From positions 9,296,501-9,360,500 of the forward strand of contig NC_068973.1 of NCBI RefSeq assembly GCF_016808095.1: a stretch of 64,000 nucleotides of DNA, in the 5' to 3' direction. Positions within the stretch are counted from its first letter, which is position 1. Each line of letters begins with the position of its first letter. This document shows positions 52,127 to 64,000 of the stretch, piece after piece. The notes beneath the pieces are model-generated. The model ran no database searches and was not told where the DNA came from. It saw only the letters and a list, made by a program, of their open reading frames with translations. The translations under genes and the position numbers were made by a program. The DNA comes from Vigna angularis. Lineage: Eukaryota; Streptophyta; Magnoliopsida; Fabales; Fabaceae.

Positions 52127-54691
52127 ACCTGGAGGGGACAGGTACGTGGTGCTGGATCACGTGGATCAGGAAGAGGGAGAGGAAGAAACTCTAATTATGG
52201 GAAACAATGCTCATACTGCCACAAAATGAACCATACTATAGATGAATGTTATTCTAAGCATGGTTATCCACCATGGTACAAAAAGAATGACAACAATCAG
52301 GACAAAGGATTGCAGAGTGATTGGAGTTCTACCAACATCTGTAAGAGTGATTCTGATCCAGAAGGTATACAACCCACTCAACAAGCCAACAATAGTACTG
52401 CCTTCAATTCTTTTACCCCAGAACAAATGCAAAAGATTCTCAAAATGATAGAAAAGGATAATAATCCTTCACACAAGGTCAATCAAGTACAAAGAAACAC
52501 TATGGAAGGCAAACAAGGTAAGGGTAACTCTTCTTGGATTATTGACACTAAAGCCACTAACCATGTGACTCATGAGAAAGAACAATTTGTTACCTTTTAT
52601 AAAATAAAACCTATATATGTTAAACTTCCAAATAATTCCACTGTCATTGCTGAACATGCTGGAACTATACAATTTTCTAAAGATTTTGTCATTTTTAATG
52701 TCTTATATATTCCTGATTTCTCTTTTAATTTAATTTCTGTCCATAGTCTAATTAAAGACTTAAACTGCACACTAACTTTTTCCTCTGAGATGTGTCAGAT
52801 AATGGACAGCTATACATTGAAGATGATTGGACGTGCTAACATCTCCCAGGGACTTTATTACTTACAACTTTTTCCCATCTCTAACCAGAACTTTGTTCAC
52901 AAATCTGTTTTCTCCTATGAGTGTGTTGATGTAAATTTGTGGCACTATAGATTAGGCCATCCAGGACACAAAACTATAGAACAAATATGTAAAAGTTTTC
53001 CTTATGTGGAAATGACTTCTAATACTGTTTGTGATACCTGCCACCATGCTAAACAACATAAATTGCCCTTTTCTAAGAGTGTTTCTTTGTCCAATGAATG
53101 TTTTGACATAATTCACTGTGATATTTGGGGTCCTATCTCTACTCCTTCCGTTCATGGTCATAAATATTTCCTTACTATAGTTGATGATTGCAGTAGACAT
53201 ATTTGGGCTTTCTTAATGCATAATAAAGGTCAAACTAGAGATCTGTTACAGAATTTCATTGTAAGAGTTAAAAACCAGGTTAATAAGTCTATTAAAACTG
53301 TTAGATCTGATAATGGACTTGAATTTAATTGTGTTGCTTTGTATGATTCTCATGGCATTAATCACCAAAAGAGTTGTGTTGAAACTCCTCAACAGAATTC
53401 TGTTGTGGAGCGCAAACACCAGCACATTCTAAATGTAACCTGTAGCCTTCTTTTTCAGTCCAATGTTCCTAATGCTTATTGGTCCTATGTTGTCACTCAT
53501 GCGATATATTTAATAAATAGGATGCCTTCTACTGTTCTTAATGGAAAAACTCCTCATGACATAATGTATGATGCCTCTCCCACTTATCTCAATTTAAAAA
53601 CTTTTGGGTGTTTGTGTTTTGCTTCTACTCTTGAAAATAATAGGAGTAAACTTGATCCCAAAGCTAGGAAGGGAGTCTTTCTTGGTTATAAAAATGATGT
53701 CAAGGGTTATATTGTGCTTGACATCAATACTAGGGAACTTTTCTTAAGCAAGAATGTGGTCTTCTATGAAGATGTTTTTCCCTATAAAGACCAACAAAGC
53801 AACAGGGAAACCCACGACAAGGAAGAAGACAGAATTGCCTTTCTTAATGACCTTATATGCAACTATAATCCAATTGACATTGAAAGACCAGCTGAAAGGG
53901 ATACTGATGACCAGAGGCATACTGAACTTGCTGATACTATCAGTAACAACAACAACAACCTTGCTGAAGGAGAAGAAAATTGCAATAAGAGAAGATCTGT
54001 CAGAGTCCGACGCACTCCAGAATACCTAAATGACTATGTGCATCAGGTTAATCAATCCTTGTGTATGAAAAATGTTTTAAAAACCCCTTATCCCATTTCT
54101 AACGTGCTGTCTTATAATTCCTTATCCAAGAAACACCTAAAATATACTCTAGCCATAACTGCCAACAATGAACCTCACTCTTATGATGAGGCTAAAGACA
54201 CACATGAATGGGCAGATGCCATGCAAAAAGAGATAAAGGCCTTACAAGAGAATAATACTTGGTATCTAACTCAATTTCCTCCTGGAAAGACTCTCATCGG
54301 CTATAGATGGGTATACAAGACCAAATATAGAGCTGATGGGACCATAGAAAGATACAAGGCCAGACTGGTTGCTAAAGGGTATACACAACAAGAGGGAATA
54401 GACTTTTTGGATACTTTTTCTCCAGTTGCTAAGCTTACTACTGTCAAGTTACTCATTGCTCTTGCTGCCTCAGAGAATTGGTTCTTACACAAGCTTGATG
54501 TGGACAATGCTTTCCTACATGGTGACCTAAATGAAGAAGTCTACATGGAACCTCCACTTGGTCTACATGTCCATGAAGAAGGTCAGGTTTGCAGGCTTAC
54601 CAAGTCTCTATATGGACTAAAACAAGCCAGTAGGCAATGGTTTGAGAAAATTATCTTCCTTCCTTATGTCTGTCAATTATATACAATCTAA
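52127..54691 (+). pseudogene. zinc knuckle-protease-integrase-reverse transcriptase N-terminal part, copia element 2
   Basis: This is one long open frame: an Arg/Gly-rich stretch, a complete CCHC knuckle (CSYCHKMNHTIDEC, about 52208-52250), a protease site reading DTKATNH instead of D(S/T)GA(T/S), GAG-pre-integrase (WHYRLGHPG), an integrase zinc site (CDTCHHAKQ), an integrase core with Asp, Asp and Glu (IHCDIWGP, RSDNGLEF, QQNSVVERKHQ) and reverse transcriptase up to SLYGLKQASRQWFEK. The frame is then lost near 54650, before the YVDD box. The Gly-to-Lys change in the protease active site would be expected to abolish cleavage. The element is therefore probably non-functional despite the frame length. 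Confidence 0.88.
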
Positions 54692-55706
54692 ATCTGACCA
54701 CTCACTCTTTATTAAAAGAACATCTAAAGATTTCACAGCTCTACTTGTCTATGTAGATGATATCATTTTAGCAGGAAGTTCCATGATAGAAATCAATCAC
54801 ATAAAGGCCCTCTTGCACAATAGATTTCAGATCAAGAACCTAGGAGAACTTAAATACTTCTTAGGCTTTGAGGTTGCCAGATCTAAAAAGGGCATTCACC
54901 TTTGTCAAAGGAAATATGCCCTAGACATCCTTGAAGAAACAGGGATGTTGGGATGCAAGCCTTGTTCTACCCCTTTTTTAAAGGATACTAACTCACTATA
55001 TAAAGTAGAGAGTTACCTTGACAATCCAAACTCTTATAGAAGGTTAATAGGGAAGTTGCTCTATCTCACCAATACTAGACCTGACTTATGTTTCTCTATT
55101 AATTTGCTAAGTCAATTTATGCAAAAACCCACTAATTATCACTATCAAGCTATGCAACACATACCTAGGTACGTCAAGTCCAACCCTTCACAAGGACTCT
55201 TTTTTGCTGCTGACTCACAAATACAAATAAAAGCCTTCAGTGACTCAGACTGGGCTACCTGTCCTACCACCAGAAGATCTACTACAGGCTTTTGCATCTT
55301 TTTTGGGACTTCTCTCATCTCGTGGAAGTCAAAAAAGAAGAGCACGGTTTCCAGATCTTCAACAGAAGCAGAATATCACGCTTTAGCAGCTTCCGTTTAC
55401 GAAATACAGTGGATCCATTACCTTCTTCAAGATCTTCACGTTCAAGACACTGCCATTCCCGCTCTCTATTGCGACAACAAATCTGCAAGGCACATAGCTC
55501 AGAACCAAAGCTTCCACGAAAGGACGAAACACATAGAACTTGATTGCCATGTCGTTCGAGAGAAGATTCAGGCCAAACTCTTGCATCTTCTTCCCATCGG
55601 TTCAGAAGAACAGTTAGCTGATGTTTTTACTAAGTTTCCTCATCAGGTTAGGTTCCGATCTATCATCCCTAAGCTCGGATTAGTGAGTATACACCATCCA
55701 GCTTGA
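54642..55706 (+). pseudogene. reverse transcriptase C-terminal part and RNase H, copia element 2
   Basis: The continuation lies in another frame, overlapping the previous one by about 50 bases, which is the signature of a small indel near 54650. It contains YVDDIILAGS (catalytic Asp pair), LGELKYFLGFEV, the RNase H domain (KAFSDSDWATCP, RSTTGFCIFF, SSTEAEYHALA, YCDNKSA, HERTKHIELD) and the usual pol C-terminus (LADVFTK) before the polypurine tract. Confidence 0.88.
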
Positions 55707-55717
55707 AGGGGGGCTAC

Positions 55718-56066
55718 TGAGTTGGTTAGAATAAGTTAGTTTGTTAAGATTACTGCTTAAATGCAGTAATCAATCTGTATCCTAACAGTTTTTAGTCTGT
55801 TAAGGTTCCTATTATTTTTCCCCCTTCCGATTGTAAGAATCCTATAAATAGGGTTTCTCTTTTTTCCCTTTTTCCTTATTGTAACGATATATTGAACATA
55901 CTACAGAGTAAAGATTCAAGATTGCTTTCTTACCTGCGTTTTATGCATTCTTCACCTGTGTGATTTGCCCCATGTGCGTACGCTCCTTTTATGTGAACAT
56001 GGAAGCTTCCAGAAGCTCTTTCTTCTTTTCGCGTTATGTCTCTGTCTCTTCGTACCATTCCTAATA
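55718..56066 (+). repeat. 3' LTR of copia element 2
   Basis: It starts TGAGTTGG directly after the polypurine run GAAGGGGGGCTAC. The TATA box here is CCTATAAATAGGG (about 55842-55854). The right end is set by loss of similarity to the left LTR after CCTAATA. Confidence 0.85.
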
Positions 56067-56139
56067 AAAAATACATGCACTTCTACATTTGTATATTTAC
56101 ATATTTATTACATTAAATAATATTTTATTATAAAAACAT

Positions 56140-56760
56140 GGCAAAAAAATTCATAAGATTGAATTGTATTTCAAGAGTTTTCAAAAACATTTCATAAAGA
56201 TTGATTCGATAAATGTTAATAGATGAAGTTTAATATTACATAGACACTTTGTCAAGCAAAATTTCTTAAGAATTGTGATCGATAAAAAGTCGTCAAACTA
56301 ACATAAGTTCTATCCAAAATTCTTTCTGTGATTATTCTTGCAAATCTCTTCTTTCAAAGTTAGTTACAAATCAATAATATGTAATGTTGAAAGATTAAGG
56401 GATTAGAAAAATTTGCACAATATATTTTTTAAATCAATTTATCTGATATTCCTACACTATATTTAGTTCTTGATCAACACAAATAACTTTAACTAAAACA
56501 TACTATTATTGAAAAAATACAAGTATTATTTGTATCTAAACAATTTTGGTTAAACAATAAATATTCATAACTACTCATAACTAAAACAAAGTATTATGTA
56601 GCCTTAATCATAACTAAATTTGAGTATTTTTTAGACCTAATAACTCTTGGCTAAATAACCACTTAGTATTTTTTAGAATGCAATTATTTGATTAAATAAT
56701 ACACTTGATGTTGTTGTTTAAGTACAAAATCAAAAATCAACAATAATATTAAACTTTGAT
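56140..56760 (-). repeat. LTR remnant with internal short tandem array (SIRE-like family, copy 4)
   Basis: A weak array of units about 35-40 bases long (TTTGAGTATTTTTTAGACC, CTCTTGGCTAAATAACC, TTAGTATTTTTTAGAATGC) lies at 56520-56710. A GATTGAATTGTATTTCAAGA block near 56155 parallels the inner LTR end of copy 2. It is more decayed than the other three, and no internal coding sequence is adjacent. Confidence 0.4.
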
Positions 56761-58499
56761 TTAACATTTTCTTATAAAAATATATACACCTGCTTGAGTT
56801 TTAAAAGAAAGTAATAAAATAGAACTTAAATGAATTTAAAGAATGTAATTATAACTTGTTAATAAATTGTTAATGTAGTACTTAAAAAAAGTAGTAGACA
56901 GTATAGTCACCAATGAAAGAAAGTATTGAAAACCTAATTTAGTAGTATTGTTCACAATGCGAGGGCCATAATGAAACAATATGTCAAAATCACAATGAAT
57001 AAATGTCAAACTTTATTTTTAAATAGATATGAAAACTCATGAACTTATTACCTTGGCTACGTCCAAATACAATTAATAGCTAACTAGAAGCTCACATCAT
57101 ATCACATATAAATACATTTAATTGGTGATGGTGATGCGGGTTTGACATGGTCTATCTATCATATTGCATGATTGAGGTGAGAAATTGGGAAGCCCATGTG
57201 AGAAGAAAAAGATACGAATTCTGCTTCACCACTAAACCCACCTACTACCATAACTGGGCCTCCCTGGTTTAGTTAGTTGCGCTCATTGCAGGAGCCCACA
57301 TCAACAAGAAAAGAAAAGGCAATTTTTAAATCTTGCAATGGTGGGCCTGGGCCCATTCCGAGAAGTCTTTGTTGGGTGCCATGTTTAAAAGATGACGCTT
57401 TTAGGCTTGTCTTCTTCTAAGAGGTTGTTTGCCACGTGTCGGCGTGATGATTAAGGGAAGAGTTTTATGGGAATGAAAATTACAGAGTGGCCGAACATAG
57501 CTGTCTTGTGGGCCCCATAGTCCGACAAGATGTTGAATGTGGCATGATATGGTACATGCTGAGCCCATTGCTACATCCCATCCGCATCTTTATTTGATGT
57601 CCCATCATTAAATTCACCGCTCTTTGGTCATCGTCAAAATGAGTTCCTTCATTTTAATGCCTGTTTGAGAAGATTTAAAAGTATGAATTATTTTTTTTTG
57701 AAAGAATTTAAAGATGATTAAAAATAGATTTGAAATTAAAATATGAAAAATTTTGTAAAGAATTTGATTAATATAATAAATTAAAAAACTATTTTAATAG
57801 ATAGAAAATGAAAATTACCAAATTATCAATAATATAAGTAATATATTTTTTTACAAAAATTGTTTGAAATAGTAGAAAAAAAAATTAAGTCTTAGGAGCA
57901 TATTTGATAATTTTTTTTATATCTAAACTTATGTTGTTCAAGAGAAAATAAATTTTAGAAAAAAGTCAAGCACATATTTTACAATAAGAGGAAAAGATGT
58001 AAGAAAGAAAACTTTTGATATATTAAATATTTTCTTTACTTGTTTAGAAAGATATTGAAAAATAAATAAAAGTTTTAAACAATTCACATGCATATTTATT
58101 TCCTCTTTAGTCATTTAAGATGAAAATTGCATGAGGCATTACTAAAAAAGTTATAATATAAAAATGATAAAGTAGTAAATTGTTAAAAAATATAGATTGA
58201 AACACATATTTTTATAGATAATAACGTGAGATATATTTATTTTTATTTTATTTATACTTATCATAACATTATTTTCACTATTTTCTATTTGACGTAGTTA
58301 TAGTTGTATATAAAGAAATAATTAATATAGAAAAAGAAAAATAACGTGGAAGAATAAGAAAAAGGAAAAAATAATAAAGTAGAATGACTGTTTTCTTGCT
58401 AGTTAACATTTTTCTATCAATTAAACAATAATAATTCTTAATACTGAGGAATCCATTTCAAGTCCTGAAATTCATTATATTATCTTGTAATTAATTACA
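56761..58499. other. intergenic; GC-richer patch at 57120-57650
   Basis: The patch holds GC-richer, apparently unique sequence, including GCCACGTGTCGGCG (a G-box/ABRE-type core, about 57431-57444) and GGGCCTGGGCCCA. It could be a promoter or gene relic, but no exon was recognised. The remainder is AT-rich with nothing seen. Confidence 0.4.
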
Positions 58500-58640
58500 C
58501 AAGTTCTGGAATCAGTTACATCAGCTTTGGAATTAGATACGCGAACTCTGAAACTGGATAGGCCACCTTTTAGAATTGGATATGCAACCTCCTGGAATTG
58601 GATACGCGAGCTCTTGGAATGGATTCCAATTTGTTTGCTG
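58500..58640. repeat. degenerate tandem repeat, unit about 26-32 bp
   Basis: Five or so units vary around CTCTGGAATTGGATACGCGA (GGAATCAGTTACATCAG, GGAATTAGATACGCGAA, AGAATTGGATATGCAAC, GGAATTGGATACGCGAG). The 96-codon open frame from 58527 starts inside the array and is not regarded as a gene. Confidence 0.7.
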
Positions 58641-60063
58641 CTTTGTGGAATAGGTTACAAGTACAAGGGAATCAGTTCCTCCTTCATCTTCAACCTCAAC
58701 TCAAGCTTTACGAGAATGGATGTCCATGACAATGTAATCAATTCCTTTGTTTCATTGATTCTCAAAAGTTGGATGCAAGTAGAAAAACGTTATTCGAGGG
58801 CAAAAACAATTTTTTAGCCTCATAACCCTCAAATCCCAGCAAATTAGTGAAGATTGGAAAAATTTTGAATCCCGCAAATCATTCATTTCCATCGCATCCA
58901 AATACATGAAAATGAACACTGCTCATACCACGAATCCATCTACGACAATCTTCATGAATAATTAATCATTGATGCATATGTTTCTTATTAACAAAATCTA
59001 ACCAATTATTAAACATCTGAACTATAATACTTCAAGTTCGCTCATCCTAACCTATCGATTAGTTTTGAACTCGTTGATTGTATGAAAAGAATACAATTTA
59101 AATATTTTAAGGAAAATATCATATTAAAATTTTATAAATTAAATCAATTAAGTTAGAGAAGAGATTTTGATATAAGTGATAAGAGTGGATGAGTTTCTTT
59201 GAACAGTTTGAAAAACTAAAAGTTTAAAATAATTTTAGAAGAAATTCAATGTTGAATAGAATTTTAGGAAGACAAAATATAAGTTAATGTATATCTTAAA
59301 AATTTAAAAAGAAAACTTTGAAGGATTGATGATTCCTTTTTTCTAACTTTTTCATTCTTATTTTCATCGTAATTCACTCTTTCATCTAAACAAAACTAAG
59401 TATTGATACAAAGCTAAACATATATTCTACAAAGACTTTAAAAGCATTGAAAACATTTCAACACTTCAAGTCTTCAACCTTAGAAATACTCATCTTCTCC
59501 AAGAATGTTTGTCCTCTCCAAACCAGACAAGGATTGTGCCTATAAAAGACACTCTTCTGAAGCTCACACCAAGTGCGTCAACTAACAATAAATGCAGTAA
59601 TTAATTAACATAAATTACATACCTTGTAAAATGACCTTTTAATACTGATATTCATGGGTCCGACCGACCTAAGTCACACGATAGAATAACATGTTAATCC
59701 TGAATTAGTGTAGTTAATTATGGATTATGATGCCCTATAGCTCGCTTTATTAGGTGCCACTTATGATAAGTTGGGAAGCTGATTGTTTTTAGATGACACA
59801 TAAATCAAAGAGACAAAGGAGATAGGATCATGTCCCCTGACCTTCAGATTTGAAAAGATCTAATGATTAAGATAAGGGGTTGAAAGGTGAAAGGTCATAA
59901 GTTTTCATATAAATAGGGATCTCATTTGTCACATTTGAGTATTAAGTTTTATGAGAAAACATCGTGTTGTCAATATCTTATGAGAAAGTTAATCTTTTAA
60001 AAACAAACTACTCAAAGGTATCTTTTATAAGGAGTGAAATATGAATTCTCGAAAAAGGGTTAG

Positions 60064-60066
<3 letters not shown>
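58641..60066. other. intergenic; possible LTR-like segment at 59640-59960
   Basis: Around 59660 GGGTCCGACCGACC occurs, and near 59905-59920 a TATA-type CATATAAATAGGG. Together they look like an LTR or promoter, but no partner repeat or downstream gene is present. The rest shows nothing recognisable. Confidence 0.35.

Positions 60067-60143
<77 letters not shown>
60067..60143. repeat. (AT)n microsatellite
   Basis: An uninterrupted AT run of about 77 bases. Confidence 0.95.
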
Positions 60144-60145
<2 letters not shown>

Positions 60146-60279
60146 AGATTTTATTTTTTTATTCATTTATTTTAATTTTAAATTGATTTGTCTTTAAAAG
60201 TTTAAAATTTTAAATATGCTATAAGAAATTAGAAAAAAAAATTCAAATGTATCAGTTTATAATAATATTTAACTTTACT

Positions 60280-61186
60280 TTGAATATTTATTCCTAAATA
60301 TTATTTTAAAAATGAGTTGATTTTTAAAATAAATAAATATTTATTTGTTTTTTAGTATGTGCACTTAGACACAATTTAATCCTCACTACAAGTTTTTCTC
60401 TAAATTATCTTTAACATATTTATTATTAGAAAAATAAATTATATATGAAGTATTAATTGAGTATTTCTATGCTATTGTTTTCACTCATAATTTTATCATT
60501 TTATAATTTTTAATTACTTGCTCATTTAATAAGTTATCAAAAAATTACTTATTTTTAAAGTATTAATTAATTTTACAATTTTTTTTCATTTTTAATTTTA
60601 TTTGTTTATGATTTCTAATTACATAATCATTTAATAAAATAAAATTTCAAAAAATATATTTTACTTTTATTTCTTAAATAGTATTATCTAAAAAATAATA
60701 TATATTTATTAATAATGCAAATTATATATAATGTTATATAAAAATCTTCTCTCTAAAAAGTTATTTAACTATTTTATCTATTAGTTTTGTTTTTAAATTG
60801 ATTTACCGTAAAAATAAGAATAATTTCAACTACATTATTTAATTTTTAATAAATAATTATTTTAGTTCTTAAGTAACGTAAATAGTTTCTCAAATTTAAA
60901 ATCTTTATATCAAATTGAAGTAATTTACTTTGAGTTCACATGATATATTGTATTTATAATAAAAGAGATATGAACTAAGTATAAAATACACAAGTTCTTA
61001 AACAATATGATGTTGTATGATGTTGAATATAGTAAAAATTATTTATCTGATTATAATATACATATATAGTACTTTATTTAAAATAAAAAGATATAAATCA
61101 TTATCAAAATACAAATAAAAAATAATAACAAACAAACTATAGATAAAAATAAAATATTTATATAAAATATCTAATAATCTAATATA

Positions 61187-61257
<71 letters not shown>

Positions 61258-62420
61258 CAAGCTATACAAATAGTTTGTTAATCATGATATACATTCGTAA
61301 AAAATATTTTATAATTTAGTTTTTGTTTCAAAATATATAAATAATTAATTTTTTAATGTGTTTATGTAGATACATTTTAACCATCATTACAAAAATTTCT
61401 CTATTCAACATATTTATTATTAAAAGACTATATTATATTGGAAGTATTATTTATTTTTTTACTCTTAATTTTATCATGTTATAATTTATAATTACTTGAT
61501 TATTTAATAAAGTATTAAAAAAATAACTTATATTTAAAGTATTAATTTTTTCAACTATTTTGTTTTCATTTTTAATTTGATGGCTTCTAATTACTTGAAC
61601 ATTTAATAAAATTAATTAAAAAACTAATTTTTACTTTTATTTATTAAAACAATATTATTTAAAAACTAATATATATTCATTAATAATACAAATTATTTTT
61701 ACCGTCATATAAAAAAATTATCATATACTAATTTTATCTTAAAAAAAATCCTCACTACAAAATTATATTAATTAATTTTATATTGAATTATTATGTGAAT
61801 ATTCTTCATAATTTTATTATTTAATTAAAAAATAGCTTCTATAATATATATATATATATAACTTTGTATAAAGTTTTAAATAATTATATTTATAACAAAA
61901 TAAATTAAAATAATTTATTTAAAAATTCATTTCAAAGATTTAAAATGTACATTTATAATAAATAAAAAGTCACACTTCTTAACATTACAATTTTTTTATA
62001 TTTATTGAATTTATGTTCTATTATTTCCAATTTTAAATTGTTACAATATGTCAATTTAATAAGATAAAAACAAAATCTTCTTAACATATAATGTATTTAT
62101 ATTCTCATTGAGTCTAAAAATATATATGATACTTATAATCTAACAACATTAGACAACTATAATAAAAAATATAAGAATAACATAACTTATATATTTAAAG
62201 TATTAATTCATTTTTTAATACTATTTTCTTTCATTTTTAATTATATTATTTTATGATTTCTAATTAATTGATCATTAATTAAAATTAAATTTTAAAAAAT
62301 ATATTTTATTTTTATTTTTTAAAATAATATTATTTAAAAAGAATATATTTTATTGAAAACACAAATTGTTTAGTGTCATATATTTTTGTCTTTAAAAAAC
62401 TTGTCAACATAAAATTACAT
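60280..62420. repeat. three diverged direct copies of an AT-rich unit
   Basis: Segments at about 60380-60760, 61350-61745 and 62190-62400 share, in order, AAAGTATTAATT, a CATTTTTAATTT block, TTTCTAATTAC/TTGATCATT, TTTTACTTTTATTT, and ATATATTCATTAATAATACA-like words. Anchors lie at about 60557, 61546 and 62199. Divergence is high and the spacing irregular, so this is an old duplication. Confidence 0.55.
61192..61256. repeat. (AT)n microsatellite
   Basis: An uninterrupted AT/TA run of about 65 bases, lying between the first two copies of the AT-rich unit. Confidence 0.95.
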
Positions 62421-62519
62421 TTATTTTTTATATTAACTTATAATATAAACATTCTTATTCTTGAATATTTTTTATATTTTTAGTGTGTAAAACATTAGTT
62501 GGTATCTTGTTTAGATGAG

Positions 62520-63110
62520 TCTAACAATACATATTAGACAAATATGTTCATTCACTTACTACATGAATATTGCAATATAAGTTAAACAAGTATGTTCATA
62601 AATTGATTAAATGAGTATAGTAAAAAATATTAAATGGGTTTAACAATACATATTAAATGAATCTAACAATACACATTACATGAGTTTTTTTATTAGAGGA
62701 GTATAACAAAAACATTAGATGAGTCATTACATACATTGATTATTGATTATATAAATCTAAGTACACATTAGACGAGTGTGTTCATGGATTGATCAAATGA
62801 GTCCTGCAACACACATTAGATAAATTTGTCCATACACTAATTAGATGAGACTAGCAATATACGTTGGGCGAGTTTGTTCGTACAAATATTATATGACTAT
62901 TGATTCCATTAGATGACTATATCCATTATTTAATTTGATAAGTCTTGAAATATACATTAGACAAGTTTATTCATACATTGATTAGACAAATCTAAAAATA
63001 CATATTAAATAATTGTGTCCATCTACTAATTAGAGGAGTTTAATAATATATATTAGACGAGTTATTCAATGCACTAATTAGAGAGTCTAACCATACACAT
63101 TAAATTCACT
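62520..63110. repeat. diverged minisatellite, unit about 45 bp, 11-12 copies
   Basis: Units vary around ACATTAGACGAGT, then (T/G)TGTTCATACATTGATTAG and ATGAGTCTAACAATAC. The best-kept ones are near 62770, 62815, 62950 and 63050. Some units are shortened. All frames contain stops, so it is not coding. Confidence 0.8.
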
Positions 63111-63900
63111 GATTTGTATTTTATCAAGTCTACTTTACATATGTTTGTATATCTTTTATATTTTTGGAGAGTCTATATTATATTTTTGTACATATTTATC
63201 CTTTATATTTTAACAAAATCTACTATTTATAATTAACTTTCTAAATCTATAAATAATTTTTCAAATTGATTTCATTCAAAATTTAATTATAAACTTAAAA
63301 ATATTTATTATTTTTTCCTCAACTTTTAAATCTCTTTTAATAAATACACAAACAAACAAATATCAACGGGTAGATAGACACGAATTTAAAACTAATTATT
63401 ATAATAAAATATCATATAAAATATTAATTTCTATTCCTGATAAGATTTTTATTTCTCAAAACTCCAACAAATCTTTTCAATTTAATTTCTTATTCACATA
63501 CCCCTAATCCAAGTCACGCACTCCTAGTCCAACTTCTACACCTATGGCCCGTCAACCAAAATTTCTATTCATACACCCAATTTCTATCCACGAACTCCCA
63601 ACTTAAACTTTTATCCACATTCCAACGAAATATTTATCTTCACACTACTAATCTAAATGTGTTACACACCTGCAAGTCAATTTCTAATCACCCACTCCAA
63701 TCCAAAAGCAATTCATTTCACAAATATTTACCAAAGTATTTCACTTTCTAATTTGGTCTCTAGAATATCAAATTCTGACTTGCTTTATTTTCTTATTTTA
63801 AAAAATTTGGAAAATGTATTAGAAAATACACATAATTATTTTTTTATAATAAATTGAGATGTTTATTAAAAGTATTAATTAAATTATTTTATATGATAAA
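63111..63900. other. intergenic, no gene seen
   Basis: Short C/A-rich words (CCAACTTCTAC, CACGAACTCCCAACTT, CACCCACTCCAATCC) recur loosely at 63500-63700. The short open frame at 63657-63857 has no family resemblance. Confidence 0.45.
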
Positions 63901-63911
63901 AAATTTCCACC

Positions 63912-63921
63912 TATATATAAA
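63912..63921 (+). promoter_or_regulatory. strong TATA box at the right edge
   Basis: CTATATATAAACC is close to the plant TATA consensus and lies in a locally C-richer context. An A-rich leader starts about 30 bases later. A plus-strand gene would begin within or just beyond the last 60 bases, outside the window. Confidence 0.45.
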
Positions 63922-64000
63922 CCCTGAACAGTGGCTTTACGCAAAACAATAAATTCCTTAATTAAAAATATTGTACTTCATGCCAATCGGCATTTATCTA

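Larger units (their letters stand above)
50908..56066 (+). mobile_element. Ty1/copia retrotransposon (element 2), better preserved but broken
   Basis: The layout is LTR (50908-51247), Met-tRNA primer site, gag, protease, integrase, reverse transcriptase, RNase H, polypurine tract (about 55703-55714) and LTR (55718-56066). The LTRs are about 93% identical over their first 100 bases by eye. Gag carries several frameshifts and stops. The pol part is nearly continuous over two frames. A clean target duplication was not found; AATAT before and AATAA near the right end agree at four of five bases, and the exact 3' LTR end is uncertain by a few bases. It is distinct from element 1 in LTR sequence. 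Confidence 0.9.

Noticed and set aside
58527..58817. 96-codon open frame
   Set aside because: It starts inside a short tandem repeat and has no family resemblance.
60375..60395. CACTACAAG word resembling a CACTA transposon end
   Set aside because: There is no matching inverted end, 3-bp duplication or transposase nearby; expected by chance.

Overview
This is a gene-poor, strongly AT-rich stretch of a flowering-plant nuclear genome. A legume, probably of the bean/cowpea/soybean group (Phaseoleae), is the best guess. The reasons are plant-type split genes with GT-AG introns, three plant protein families (NAP1-related histone chaperone, PMT/DUF248 methyltransferase, tau-class glutathione S-transferase), Ty1/copia elements with initiator-Met primer sites, and short TRIM-type repeats of a kind common in legumes. 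The legume assignment is inference; I could not run a search.

Three genes look intact. (1) A NAP1-RELATED PROTEIN (SET/NRP) histone chaperone lies on the minus strand in ten coding exons between 18597 and 15205; the exons give one 265-residue reading frame. (2) A type II membrane, Golgi-type methyltransferase of the PMT2/PMT14 group lies on the plus strand in six coding exons between 26440 and 30256 (607 residues), probably with a 5'-UTR intron. (3) A tau-class glutathione S-transferase lies on the minus strand in two exons between 34325 and 32700 (234 residues). The genes share no pathway and form no cluster.

Most of the rest is transposon debris. A decayed copia element (4907-9703, 5-bp target duplication) and a TRIM (4347-4570, 5-bp target duplication) both interrupt one GC-richer host segment. 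A younger-looking but still broken copia element occupies 50908-56066. A third family, resembling large SIRE/Maximus-type copia elements, left four pieces (about 21.2-24.0, 34.8-36.6, 46.5-48.1 and 56.1-56.8 kb). Its LTR carries an internal array of short repeats, and one copy is tandemly duplicated. Two MITEs are resolved to the base: a Mutator-like one at 24746-24921 with a perfect 9-bp duplication, and a hAT-like one at 41044-41559. The hAT-like MITE sits inside the relic of what looks like a plant-mobile-domain gene. Several minisatellites (notably a hairpin array at 48.3-48.7 kb and a roughly 45-bp array at 62.5-63.1 kb) and long (AT)n tracts fill the gaps. The last 100 bases hold a good plant TATA box whose gene would lie beyond the window.

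I found no CRISPR array, rRNA or tRNA gene, and no convincing new enzymatic system. The most unusual items are structural: the hairpin minisatellite, the LTR-internal arrays, the nested insertions and the relic gene split by a MITE.
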